A stretch of 64,000 bases of DNA from the NCBI GenBank assembly GCA_003290165.1, contig QNQO01001152.1, positions 1 through 64,000 on the forward strand, written 5' to 3'. Shown one piece after another: positions 12,817 to 24,744 of this stretch (positions within the stretch are counted from its first letter, which is position 1; every line of letters starts with the position of its first letter). The notes under the pieces were generated by a model. That model had not been told where the DNA came from. It searched no databases and saw only the letters and a program-made list of their open reading frames with translations. The position numbers and the translations under genes were made by a program. This stretch comes from Berberis thunbergii. Lineage: Eukaryota > Streptophyta > Magnoliopsida > Ranunculales > Berberidaceae.

Positions 12817-14846
12817 TACATAGACCTCCAATTTGAGGCGAATAATATTTTTTGGAAACAAATCCCTTAAATGGTAAAATCTGCAGTAGCCAAATGGTGA
12901 TAATATCAACAATCATCCGTCATGAACTTTTTTTTCAAAGGGGTTCAAAGTTATTGATACAAGGAAAAAAAATCAAACTAAGGCTGCCTTACAATAGAAG
13001 TCCAATTATGTGCAGTGCATCAAAACAAAACCCTCTCATGTTTGGGCTAGATGAAGCCAATGCCATTCGATGGTCATCACTTCTAAAATTAAGGCACCGA
13101 GCTTTTATTGTTGAAGTCTCACATCTCCATACAGTGCCTATCATTCGATCCGAACTCGCTTTCAACCCTTTGAAAATTCAATTGTATTTTTAAATCCATA
13201 TATCCAGTAAGATGGGATTAGGAATCAACTCCGCGAAACATGTTTTCTCCACTTGTAAAAAGCCTCGCACTGCCATCCCCTCAAGATATCAACAATGGAC
13301 TATTGAACTTCAAATCTAAGCTGAAAGTGATTCCAAATATCTTGGGCCCCATTTGCATTCCAAGAATGGATTGTCACAAAGCTACTAAGAATAGTTACAC
13401 CACACAGAATTTGTCAACATCCATAGCTCCCCGAAAAGAACATGCCCTAATGGTGAAAGTTCCAAGACATTTCCCATATGAAGAATAATTTTTGTAGGGA
13501 CAATAGGTACTTCATGAAAAAGAAACTATATTATTGTCAGGGCGATTGAATGCATGACTCTAATAATTTTTAGAGCCAGAAACAGAGGCCCATTATCCCC
13601 TTATTTCCACAGGGGATAATTAGTTTTACGGATGAGGAAATGAACAAGTGGTTATTAAGGGTTTTTCCTTTGGTTTGAGGTGATTTCAGGGTTTGGAATT
13701 AATTTGCACAGTGCCATCTTTCCAATTCTGAAAGGTGGCAACGAACTTTAGCAGAAATCAATGATTTCGTGTTGGCCATCTTCCTTAGATGGGTCCCCCT
13801 TTGTCCTCTAGATACATACAAAAATACACTTGGGATTTGGTTGTTAAGATATTTAGTTATAGACTAGCTATTAGGATAAGTATTTATCAAGGGTATTTGC
13901 TCGTTTGGATTATTTTTATTAAGAAACCCCTGCAGATTTCCCTGTTTACCTGATATCTATTATCACTATGCAGCCTTGATTGCAGAATGTATGTGAATCG
14001 GATTAAGTATGAGAGGATTCTATTGGGTTGCACAAAAGAGGTAAACAATATTTGGGATGGAGTCCTAATTGATTTACACTAGGTGTTTTTTCAAAAGAAG
14101 CACATGCCTTATGAAAAACAAACCAAAGAGTGAGCACCATGTCATAATGGTATTTCCAATGTAAAATTTGAATGTCAAAGTAGAGTTTTTCATTGGGATA
14201 CGGTGTTTGTATTGAGAAGGGAGGGACTAGACACTTGGATGAATTAGAGATGTTAAATAAGCATGGTTGGGATTTTGGAAATGGTTTCATTGATTTCGCA
14301 TTCGCAATAAAGAAACACTTATGGAAGGAGTTAATAAGTGCCATGTATTGCATTTGCATTTTTTTTTGTTGAACGTTTCACATTTTCATTTGTTATTTTT
14401 TATTGATTAAAAAAGAAAAGTGCCATGTATTGCAAGGATTGAATGTCTGATGTGCCACGGAATACCACTCCCTATGGATGCAGCGTATAAGTATTGATGA
14501 ATTAATGAATTTTAAGGTTTTCATTATAAAACAAATCTTTGTCAAGACTCAATCAATCAAGCAATACAGTTATTGGCATGACACTCTGTGTCATAACAAG
14601 CCACTTAGAGTGAAGATGCCGTTAATAAATTGTGTCATCTTAAAATCAAATGGAATTCTGAAGATCTTTACTCTAGAAGCAGAGATAGTGGTTGCTAGTA
14701 TTTGTCTTCTAGGAAAACAACTGTCTTCAGATGATCCTCTGTTAAATTTTTTTCCCCTCTTAATTACTATCCAAGTTATTGCTAGTTGCTACTGATTCTC
14801 TCTTCCCTCTTTATGTTTTAATTCCCAGTGTGTGACTCTGGTGCAG

Positions 14847-14897
14847 ATGTTAGATGGTGTAGTTTGCTATTCGTCTGTTGGATACTTGATTCTATAG
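14847..14897 (+). other. Possible upstream ORF (16 codons)
   Basis: An ATG directly after the candidate acceptor at 14846 opens a 16-codon frame ending in TAG at 14895-14897, 46 nt before the proposed main start at 14944. If the leader is spliced as proposed, ribosomes would meet this ORF first, and it could damp translation. This depends on an unproven transcript structure. Confidence 0.25.
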
Positions 14898-14943
14898 ACA
14901 CATTTTTGGTGGATCTCAATGTTTTTAAGGGGCTAGTGAAGCT

Positions 14944-17900
14944 ATGGAGCGTTTAAGAACCATTACAAGTGCAAAAGGCAAGTTAGTTTATGCATGATTT
15001 TACATGATTATTGTGGCTTTACCTTTTTGTCTTCTCATTACCTAAGAATTGCGTAAACCTTACTGTGTACCTCATATATTACAATTCCAATTCCTTACCC
15101 ACCATCACTATAAGCACAACTATTTGGAAAATATGTTTTCAGCACTTTGAATTTCATTTGCTCTGAAAATCTTACTAAAACAATAGATTTGGGAAAAAAC
15201 AGTTTTAAGGGACTAACTTGCTGAGGACTACGAGCATTCAAAATTAGGATTTTTAAAAACTACTAGTACTCAACGCACGCTACGCATGCACACATACACA
15301 ATTTTTTTACCCTCTATATGATACTTAATTGTGGATTATATTTTTTTATCGATATGCAATACTTAATTGTGGATAAATTTGGTATTGATACGATACTTAA
15401 TTACGGATTAGTTATAATATTGTAAAAATTATATTGTTCAATTAAATATTGGTCTAACAAAGTTATTTTGAATTTAATTATGCATAAGGTTCTTTTTTAG
15501 TTTATAGATAATTGGAAGGTCTTAAATAAATTATGTTGGGGGCTTGAGTCTAATTTATTAATGTTTGAGAGGGCTTGGTTTTAATTGTAAAATATCAAAT
15601 ATGGAGGGAAAATGTGGAATCCAAGAATCAGGTTGAAGACATGATTACTGTTCATTCAACCCTTCTGTAGTTATATAGTTTAGATTAGCAACTGCAGCAG
15701 ATTTTTGGTGAACCAAGCAGGACCTAAAATGCATCCCCTGCAGAAGAGAGTAGTAGCATCAAAACCAAAATGAACTTGGATTGTGACACTGCAAGCATAC
15801 AGGAAGATGCAATACATACTGATGTATTGGGAGATACTTGTCTTTAGATAGAATTAGATAGAAATCTTTGTATGCTATCATTTACTCGTAATACAATGCG
15901 CATGAAAATTATTGCAACTCATGTCATTAATTCCAACAAAAATAACTATTTTCTCCATTCAAGTTGTATCTGTGGATGGAAAGATGTTAACCATGTGGGT
16001 TTGAGCTGTCAAATGGATGGCTGAAGTGGTTAACTTCAGCCTAACTATGGCTTGACGAGTCCTTTTTTTTTCCAGCGAAGCAGATTTTTTTTTTTGGGGG
16101 GGTGGGGGTGGTGGTGTCTTCCATACCAAATCCAGGTGCTGAAGTTTTCTTGGCAGTTTCAATAGGTTGATATCTGAGTGGAAGGCGGGTATTCTTACCT
16201 CCATGCGGACTTGTCCATGGGCCAGCAATGAAGCACGAATTCTTCGAAAACTTGCCATATTCGTGTCCGGCACGTATCCGACACCGACACTTGTTCGATA
16301 CGCTTCCGATATGCGTCAAACACTTGGTCAACATGTCGGTAGGTGTCAGACACATGGTCAATGTAGTCAACGTGTTGGACACGCCTTCGATACACTCAAA
16401 ACATGATCAAGACTCGAAAATCAACTTTGTTTTATTTTTTACTTTTAGATGTTTACAAATAACCACCTAATTTAATGGTTGTTGATCAATCTAAAGTATT
16501 CAAACAAATACGGCAAAAAGACACTAAAGCATAGAGGTAGTTTATATTTTTCTTAATTTTTTGATTCTTCTTCATCTCTAATTTGCTTCTTCTCTCCTCC
16601 ACTTCCTTTTTACTAAATTGTTTCTCTACTTTATCTTTTCTTGCAACAGAGTGTGAAGACCACAATCTAGGAAGACACTTTATTAGATTATTATTTATGT
16701 TTATATGACTTACTAAAATGACATGTCAATGTGTCCCCAAATCCTAGCTTTTAGGAAATTGTCGAGTTGGCGTGTCGTGCCCGTGTCCGACACGATGCGC
16801 GTGTCTGTGTCCATGCATCCTTGTGGGCCAGAGTTCCTCGTGCAGTCATATGAGTTTTTAGAATGAATGAAGTTGGTGGATTTTTTTATGGGGTTTGAAG
16901 CTGAAATAATCAATCAAGAATAAAGAAGCTTGAGTTGGCAATGCTTCGAGAAATTGAGAAAGCTTCAACTTTATTAATTCTAATTAATATGGTCTATATT
17001 GAGTTATTTATGAACAAAATAAGACGATCCCCAAACAAACTAAACCAAACTCTAACTGAAATGAAATAACCCTAATTTAACAATGTGTAGGGTCCAAGCC
17101 CACTTATTGAAGAAAATTGCAATGAAAATAACATCGTAATTTTACCAAAGTTCCATCAGTCACCCAGACCAAAAATACTCATTCATGAGCTTAGAGAGTA
17201 GATATGATCCCATAGGCACCAAAGAAAATTTTTCCACAATTGGTTCCTCTCAGTCTTCATCAGGTGCATGTGGCGGCCCCTCTTGTACAACTCCTTTTGT
17301 AAGCAGTGTCATTTTGTTCTTTGAGCAGTCACAAAGTATATGACCAATTTGATTACATCCGTGACATAAAAATTAAAGCTAAGTGGTGCATGCCTCACAA
17401 CAGTTTGGCTAGGTTTAGGAACAAATTTAGGGCTACATGCAACAACAAGATTTTTGGAAACAAACCTTTGAACCTTCTTTTCGTCCCTCTGAACCTCTCA
17501 GCTTCTGACATGGTCTTCAAATCTACTAAAGTGAGTTTTCTTTATAATAATTCTATTTCTTTTTACTCTCCCTTCCCAGAGTTCATTCTCTGGGGGACCT
17601 CCCTTTAAAGCATTCCGATGAATTCCCCCATTCAGATTTTTTAGCTTTCATTTTTTCTTGTCTCAAGGGGCTTGAATCTATTACGACATACTATGTGCTC
17701 AGCTACCGTAGATCCCTGCTGCAATCGGTGTAACCTGTTGAAAAGTGTTCTTATAATCGTTAGGATTATTGGTCTAGTACGAGCCTGTCCCAAATTGATA
17801 ATTCATGCTCCATACTCAAATGAGTTCACCGAGTACTAGCATTACCCTTTGATTTCGTGGCCACTAATCTGACAACTTTAAACACCCATAAATTTTTGCA

Positions 17901-20900
17901 CTCCACAACCTTATCAATCTCATTGTCCCAATCAACAAAAGCAACCCTCCTTTATCACCATAAGTTAGAATGTCCAGCTTAATATCTCCATGTTGCAGTA
18001 GTTCCAGATAACAAAACAACCTTTCATTATCATAAAACCCAATATTAATAAATCTATGATAAATTAGTAAATATATTAAAATCTAGAAGAGGTGATGGGG
18101 ATTATGCAGATTCGTAAATACATGTGAATAAATAAACAGACTCTAGGTATCTCGAGACACTGCTTCACATCAGTCTTTCCCTCAGTATGGCTCTTTCTCT
18201 TTGATTAATTAATTACTATCTTGAGTCTTGATGAAAATGAATAAATAAGGATTAGTGAATGATCTTGTGTATGCATTTTCCTAATACTAGCAACTTACTG
18301 TTGACACCCTGGCACCTAAGTATAGATTTGGAAAAGGAAAAAAAAAGAGGAGGAGCTGGAGGGGGGGAGGAGGTATGGGTCTCATCTTGACTAGGACAAT
18401 GCGCGTGCACCATGCTCATATTTATAGGTTAAATAAATTATGTGGATTCAAGTCAAATTTAAAAGGATTCAGTTTCCAAGTTAACTTACGGAATCTGCAT
18501 CATTTAGACAATATTTCAAATGCTAAAATGTAAAGTATTTTGCTAGGCGAGGTAATCTAAAATAATTTTATTTTTATTTGATAGATAACTAATTGTCACT
18601 GAAATTCTAACTAATATTATGTAATTGCAGGGTATTTCTGCAGTTGTATTTTGTTATTCACAATTTGGGTGTACAACTTGCAAGATGTGGCAGCAATAAA
18701 GACATCACTTGAAGCTAGCCCCCACCTTGACTCCCCGCTTAACTCCAATGTTACTGATCCATCGGAAAATGGTATTTTTTATCCCCACGATGACAAATCT
18801 AATCCACTGGAGACTGGTGGCGGGCAAAGGTTGAAACTAATGCAGGGACCAGTGCTTACAGAGACTCAACAAGGAGGAGTAGGCCCTGGGCCAAAAGAGA
18901 GTGGCATAGGCACAGCCCAAGCCAACCATCAGTATAGTAACCAGGTGGGGCAACCGATGTCGCGAATGTATCCATCTAGCTCCCCGCTTTACTCAACCAT
19001 TGCTGCTCCACCAGAAAGTGGGGTTTTTAATCCCCCTCAGGACAACTTTACACCACTGGGGACTGGAGGCACCCAAAAGGTGAAACCTAAGGATGGACCA
19101 AGACTAAGGAAGCATCAACGAGGGAAAGGGCGCCGCAGTCCGAAAGGGAAACGGCGCCGTGGTCCGAAAGGGAAACGGCGTCACGGACCGAAAGGGAAAG
19201 GGCGCCGCGGTCCGAAAGGGAAAGGGCGCCGCGGTCCGAAAGGGAGTGACATGGGCACAACCCCAACCAATAATCCGTATAGTAGCCCGATAGGGCAATT
19301 GATGTCACCAATGTATCCTCCCAAAGCTAGTTCCCCGCTTTACTCCACTATTGGCCTTGCTAATCCACCAAAAAGTGGGTTTATTGGTCTTGCTGATCCA
19401 CCAGAAAGTGGGTTTGGGTTTCTTGATTGTGCTGATCCACCGGATCCACCGAAAAGTGGGTTTACTGATCTTGCCGATCCACCAGAAAGTAAGTTTATTG
19501 ATCTTGCCAATCCACCGGAAAGGGGATTTATTGGTCTTGCAGATCCACCAGAAAGTGGTTTTTTTGATCCCATATCAATATCACCTGCTGTATTTCCAGA
19601 TAATCCAAATCCTGGGGAAGCAATGTCGCCAATGTATCCTTCCTTTCCCACCCAATATGAACCAGTCTTGACTGGGAAATGTCCTGTAAACTTCTCTTCA
19701 ATTTCAAAAATCATAGACAAAACAGCATCTGATTGTTCTGCTCCCCTAGCTTCACTAGTCGCAGATGTAATATGCTGCCCACAGGTTAAGAGTTTACTCC
19801 ACATTTTTCAAGGTCAGTACAGCAGCAATTCCAATCAGCTAGTTCTGCAAAAAGCGGTTGCTACTGATTGTTTCTCAGATATTCTTAGTATAATAGCTAG
19901 CAGAGGCGGAAACCAATATATACCTGATCTTTGCCACACAAAACATGAGAATCTTACTGGAGGATCTTGTCCAGTGAAGGATGTAACTACCTTTGAAAAA
20001 ATGGTAGATACAAAAAAATTGTTAGATGCCTGCAGCTCTGTTGACCCTCTTAAAGAGTGCTGCAGGCCAGTTTGCCAGCCTGCCATTGTGGATGCTGCAC
20101 TTCGCATATCTGACGGAGAATCCGATTCTGATAAGAAGAGGAATGTAGTTGGGGAGGGTACTGGGATGGATGTCCTCAATATGTGTAAGGGGGTGGTATA
20201 TTCATGGCTTTCCAGGAAGCTCTCACCAATGGTTGCAAACAATGCATTTCGAATGTTATCTGCCTGCCAGGTTAACAAAGGTGAGGCAATTTAGATTTAA
20301 TAATCCATGAATGAGTTACCAAGATTATTATGCTCTTACTTGTAGGCTGTAGCTAACTACCATCTTTTCTGTGAACGTCAAACTAAAAATACCCTGCTCA
20401 TTTAACATGTTAACTTGGCATTATCCCTTATTACTCACTGCATCAATCTTAGTAATGGATTAGTATCTTAGTGGACTATGCCCATATTTATGTTGGATCC
20501 ATTAATCAAATCTTACAAAACTAACATTCTTGTAATTAAAATATTTATCTGGTTGATAAGTTAACGCATTTGTTATCCGGTGATTTGTAATGATTTATAG
20601 TACACATGTAATTAATTCAATGAATCAGTTATTTGAAATCATATATGCTACCCTGATTTGCTAGTTTTACCATTATTGACCCATGATATCTAGTTTAGTA
20701 AATGATGGCCGAACTTAAGGAGAAAACTGACAGGGTGCTTGAGAAAGCACCCTTGCATTTGGCAGGATTGCCTACTTCACCTGGCCATTTCTGGAAATGG
20801 TGAGATTCTAGATGGAAAGTTTTAATTTTCTTGAACCAACGATGCTCTCCAATTGTACTTGCATTATGGTGCCCATCTTCTCAGTTGTCTGCATCTGCCA

Positions 20901-22012
20901 TTTTTGGAAGTTCTTTCAGCTCTAATACACTTATATGGTGGTCAAGCAAAGACTACAGTGCTTCACCCATCAAATGGGTTTGTGTTACCTGAGCATTTGA
21001 GTGGGTTTTGTTTTGTAGCTCTGATACATTGACCTCAGTGCTTGAAAAAAGTTTCAAGTACCATACTATAGTATCCTGAATGCATGGTGTACCTTCCTGC
21101 GATTTTGAGTTATCTAACATTTGCTTGACATGTTGATCGTGATATAATTATTCTAATTATCATGTTAACTGAACACATGCAGTCTGTCCTTTAACATTCA
21201 GTAAGCCCTTAGAGGTGATCAAAGACTGTGGTGGAGATGATTCTCCAAGCCTTTCCTGCTGCAGTACATTTAATTCTTACATAGCTGATGTGATACAAAA
21301 GCAGATGTTAATCACAAATAAGCAAGCCATAAATTGTGCAACATTGTTTGGTTCCATGTTAAAGAAACAAGGTATCAAGACAGACTTATATGAACTTTGT
21401 CAAGTGGACATAAAGGATTTCAGTCTTCAAGGTACGGGTTTCCTTCACATTTTGCTTTCTCAGTGTTTGAGTGCTTCTTTGGTTGTAGATCATTATCTGA
21501 TCAGCTACATTTTGTCTGTTCTGTTGATCTATTGGACCTGCAGCATATGGACGTGAAGGTATGCTATTATATCTTTCTTAGTTCCAGATGTTTATTTTCT
21601 ATTGGTACAGTATTTGAGTTTTATTCAAAATGTAGGGTGTTTGCTTCGAAGCTTTCCATCGGATATGGTCGTTGATAATGTTACGGGATTTGGTATTACA
21701 TGTGATTTGAACGACAATATTCCTGCACCCTGGCCTTCGTCAATACCTACAGGTCAATCCCTGACCCTTTGCGCTCCTGGTAAGTGAAATGGCTATCACA
21801 TTAGTATTTCTTTTTTAAACTTTGAAGTCTATGTTAGAGGACTTGAGCATTTTGACTAGTTGTCGAGTTATTTTGTAAAGAGTGCTAATGGAGGTTTATT
21901 GAATCCAGAGATGTCATTGCCAGCCTTACCAACTAAGGACTCAGGAAACCGAGGTGCATTTCAGTCTCTAGTATTAACCTGTTTTGACTTTCTAGTTGTG
22001 TGTGTCCTGTGA
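14944..22012 (+). CDS. Uncharacterised GPI-anchored protein (At1g61900 family) with repeat-rich linker
   Basis: Six coding exons: 14944-14977, 18631-20280, 21183-21431, 21544-21558, 21636-21779 and 21909-22012. They total 2196 nt, an exact 731-residue frame. Residues about 13-33 form a hydrophobic signal segment. Residues about 360 onward are the Cys-rich family domain: GKCPVNFSSI, DVICCPQ, ECCRPVCQPAI, then VCPLTFSK, LSCCSTFNSYI, GCLLRSFPSD and CDLNDNIPAPWPSS. The C-terminus has a small-residue stretch (KDSGNRG) then a hydrophobic tail, as expected for GPI attachment, so the product should sit on the outer face of the plasma membrane. Function in the family is unknown. The Arabidopsis relative is, from memory, only about 430 residues. 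The extra length here is a linker (about residues 35-355) with basic and LADPPESGF-type repeats. Intron 1 has a GC donor, and exon 4 is 15 nt. Start chosen because AAAG joined to GGTATTTC keeps the signal peptide in frame. Confidence 0.85.
15264..15620 (-). mobile_element. Possible Helitron 3' end (minus strand)
   Basis: Read on the minus strand, a GC-rich potential hairpin (GCATGCGTAGCGTGCGT) is followed about 10 nt later by a CTAG terminus next to T, the layout of a Helitron 3' end. AT-rich sequence with repeated GATACTTAATTGTGG-like units lies to its right. The other end (TC start) could not be placed, so the right boundary given is nominal. Confidence 0.25.
16218..16831. mobile_element. 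Non-autonomous hAT element with 8-bp target duplication
   Basis: The element itself is 16226-16823. It is flanked on both sides by the same octamer, TGGGCCAG (16218-16225 and 16824-16831), the duplication length of hAT transposons. Its ends are short inverted repeats: CAATGAAGCA on the left and CAAGGATGCA on the right strand (8 of 10 match), fitting the hAT CA-start rule. Internally it carries subterminal GTGTCCGACAC-type motifs near both ends, which may be transposase binding sites. No transposase frame remains. It lies in intron 1 of the GPI-protein gene. Confidence 0.85.
17250..17640 (-). pseudogene. Retroelement gag fragment with CCHC zinc knuckle
   Basis: On the minus strand, 17325-17366 encodes CHGCNQIGHILCDC, an exact C-x2-C-x4-H-x4-C zinc knuckle of retroviral-type nucleocapsid. 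Upstream on the same strand there is a Lys/Pro-rich stretch (VPKPSQTVV), typical of the end of a gag. The frame is broken by stops on both sides. I cannot tell copia from gypsy. Confidence 0.5.
19121..19248 (+). repeat. Coding minisatellite: basic octapeptide repeats
   Basis: There are five tandem 24-nt units inside exon 2 of the GPI-protein gene, each coding a version of GKGRRGPK (variants GRRSPK, KRRRGPK, KRRHGPK). The block spans about residues 175-216 and is strongly positive. The units are very similar at the DNA level, particularly the last two (GGGCGCCGCGGTCCGAAAGG), so they are recent or still unstable. Confidence 0.9.
19348..19568 (+). repeat. Coding repeat: LADPPESGF-type units
   Basis: Six imperfect repeats of 11-16 residues in the GPI-protein linker (about residues 252-324): LANPPKSGFI, LADPPESGFG, CADPPDPPKSGFT, LADPPESKFI, LANPPERGFI and LADPPESGFF. 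The DNA unit is about 33 nt around GATCCACCAGAAAGTGGGTTT. The segment is acidic to neutral and Pro-rich, in contrast with the basic array just before it, and is probably an extended extracellular linker. Confidence 0.85.
21544..21558 (+). other. 15-nt micro-exon of the GPI-protein gene
   Basis: CATATGGACGTGAAG lies between CCTGCAG and GTATGC. It is needed to join phase-1 exon 3 (ends ...CAAG) to exon 5 (starts GGTGTTTG), giving QAYGREGCLL. The family pattern has an equally short stretch before the conserved GCLLPSLPSD-like motif, which supports the call. Confidence 0.7.
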
Positions 22013-23600
22013 TCCCTGAATGAAGAATCAATGATGCATTGTTCACAGATCTTCTATTCTTGTTTTGCTGGGAATCTTTATTAAGGCATGAGCTAATATT
22101 TTCCATGGTATATCTATGACTTTGTAGGTTATCATCGCAGTGGAGCCATACAACTTTTATCCTTGGTTTCAATTTTTGTTTTTGGTTTATTCTTGTGAGA
22201 TGAGCAAAGCTCGTGTTGGGTCGGATAAAGGCATGAGAGACTACTCAGCAGGCCAATTCACATGTATATTTGATTATTCATTCTCATGTATAGTGCTATA
22301 TGTTCATAATCAATGGGCTATCCTGAATTGGGTTTTGTACTTGAGACTTGGGTAGTGAGAAAGGGAAGCTCGAAATATGGATGCTAATCTGATATATTGG
22401 TGTATGGTAGGCAACTGAGAAGAGAAAAAGTGACCAGAGTTCATTGCTACCGAGGTTCATATCTGGTTGGTGTTACAACTTTCATTAGGAAAACTCCTCA
22501 AGTATAGTCACCCAACCCTGGAAACCACTTGTCCCCCTACATTTCCATGCTTGTTTACTCCATCCTCTTTAACACCTTTCACTGTGATGAAAAAAGGAGA
22601 AAAGCTTTTGGCACTTCGGTGACTGGTGTCCCAGTAATAGCATAATATCTATAGTTTTTACCATCCTCAGTTTCTTTTTCTTGTCTTGTACTTGTACTAT
22701 TATAATGGTGACTGTAATACATGGTGATTATAACATTTTCTCCTTCCATTATGCATCCAGTAATACATATCCATTGCGCCAATGCCCAGAAAACACATTG
22801 CACGTAGGCGACGAGTCTGTAACATTGATTCACTCATGTTCGACTTCCATCTTTGTCTGAGTTAAGCTAAGAGTAGACAGAGTTATATGTTCAACATCAC
22901 TGACGCCCTTAAGATCCTGGGTTAGCCCCTTGTAGAAAAGTCTGAAGTTCTGTAATACTGGGGTTGGAGCGAGTTCGTGTGCACAAGGAGTGCCTAAGCT
23001 TCTCCAGATTGCTGGAATCTTTGATGTAAATGCTTTTATCTTTTTGTCTGATCATACATATCCTCAGTTTAAACCCTGCAAAGACTCCCCCTTCCAATGT
23101 AACATTTGAAAATATCATGAACGCATTTCACTTTTATACAGAAAAGTAATTTGTGTACTATGAAGTCTATACTTAATTGCTTTACAATTAGACAAATGTA
23201 AAGAGTGCTTGTCAACAAATTTGATATTGGTTGGTCTCATAATACATATATGCTTATCAAAGAGAATGAATCAACATAATTGGGTGTATTAATCCCACTG
23301 TTAAGTACAGACCTCCCATTCTGAGTCAGTAAGAATCAATGAACATAAAAAATGGCGCGTGCTATAAGTACTGTGTCCAGTACAGATTTTTCGATTCAAT
23401 ATGTCTTGAATGCAACATTAGCATCGATCTCAACATCAAATTTCTGTTTCTTTCATTTGAACCCTTGTGATTGTTGAAGACAATTTAGAAATACGAGCCT
23501 GAATGCTTCTTAAAGCCATCCTTGCTTCACTTATGTTTGTCAAATGTGGAAAGTTAGGGAGGTGGAGATCTACGACGAGGACAGCATCTCAGCAATAGCC
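22013..23600. other. 3' flank of the GPI-protein gene, no further gene seen
   Basis: This is AT-rich sequence after the TGA at 22010-22012. It should include the 3' UTR and terminator of the GPI-protein gene. No open frame here shows recognisable domains. Confidence 0.4.
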
Positions 23601-24139
23601 ACTCAAACCTGAATTTTAGCAAGCAAACATGCCGTAATATGTAAAATGGGCATTCTGATATAGCTGCACAAAATATATCTTAAGTGTGGATACTAAGTTT
23701 ATTACAGACCAAAAGACTTGATTCATTACTATGATCCAAAACCACAAAAGCATCTCTAAGATAGAAGTGAAGAACAACCAAGAGACCCTTTGACTGAATA
23801 CTACAAACCTTACAATAAGACCACTGCTGCTACAATACTGCTTGATTATAACTATTACTGATACAGATGAGAAGTTCGAGTAATTACAAAGGTTGTGTTT
23901 TGGTAGAGAAAAACAAAAAGAAGAAAGGCAAAAATATGAGCACATAACCCTGAACCTCAAATGCTCATAAATTTTCTCTTCCTATTTTAACATGTTTATT
24001 GTTATTATTATTATCATCAACCAAACATAGTTTTGCATGTGAACAAAAGGGAATTTGAACTTTGATCAAGTGTTTTACTTACAAGTCGGCTATATCTCAC
24101 TCATGCATGTGATATTGGCACTTTTTCCCTTTTTTTTTC

Positions 24140-24744
24140 CTAAAAATCAGTGTTCTAAAACGCGTTAGGTGATGGGCGGGCTGCGAGCAGGTGCCTAGCG
24201 TCCAAGGGCCTAGGCGGTTTTAGGTTTTGTATTATAACTTTAATAAATTATAAAAGTTAAGCATAATACATTATCAATTACATCCAATTTAATGCCAAGA
24301 TACATATGCAAAATTAAAAACATGAAAAAATTATAATCATGAACAAAATTTATTAAAATTTAAATGATTGAAGTTGGTCATGTATTTTATACAAAGTTGA
24401 ATTTGTGGACAAATATCCAAACCTACTCTTTATTTTTCTTCCAATTGCATGAATGACCTCAGTCATGTTTGATAAAATCTACATTACTAAAATTGGTACC
24501 GGCAGATCCTTTGAGAATTCCATTAAGTAATCATCATTTGCTACATTCAGACATATACTGAATAAAAAATAATTAAATTATTTATTTCAAAAAGGGGAAA
24601 GAAAAATAAAATAAGAACACAATCAACCTTATTAAAAAATAACTCGCCCAAATCCCGCCTAAACTACCCAGACCCCCAACCATTAATCTAGGCATTTCTC
24701 TAATGCCTAGCGCCTAGGTCCTTTTTTAGAACACTGCTAACAAT
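24140..24744. mobile_element. Non-autonomous hAT element with near-perfect 8-bp duplication
   Basis: The element is 24148-24736. Both termini read CAGTGTTCTAAAA inward (13 of 13 bases). The flanking octamers are CTAAAAAT and CTAACAAT, one mismatch apart. GCCTAGCG/GCCTAGGCG motifs recur just inside both ends. The interior is AT-rich and non-coding. It lies between the GPI-protein gene and the small proline-rich frame. Confidence 0.85.

Larger units (their letters stand above)
8466..14846. other. Long non-coding stretch, possible 5'-UTR intron with transposon remnants
   Basis: No host exon was recognised. The stretch holds a degenerate hAT-type element (10151-11125), a stretch with weak gag-like character near 12604-12816, and several open frames without domains. 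The open frame at 8526-8963 on the minus strand is not supported by any motif. Confidence 0.4.
14978..18630 (+). other. GC-AG intron 1 of the GPI-protein gene
   Basis: The donor reads AAAAG|GCAAGT, a perfect match to the strong consensus of plant GC-AG introns. The acceptor is GTAATTGCAG at 18621-18630. The nearby GT (GGCAA|GTTAGT) would put the signal peptide out of frame, whereas the GC donor leaves phase 1, which fits exon 2 exactly. The 3653-nt intron contains a hAT element (16226-16823) and a retroelement gag fragment (17.2-17.6 kb). Confidence 0.65.

Noticed and set aside
19121..19248. CRISPR-like regular repeats
   Set aside because: 24-nt units are contiguous without spacers and lie in frame within an exon; this is a coding minisatellite in a plant gene.
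19087..19804. Antisense frames of 64-154 codons
   Set aside because: They are the reverse of the repeat-coding exon of the GPI-protein gene; repeats keep the opposite strand open.
23616..23960. 114-codon hydrophobic minus-strand frame
   Set aside because: AT-rich with no domain and no splice join I could justify; more like a 3' UTR of the upstream minus-strand frame.
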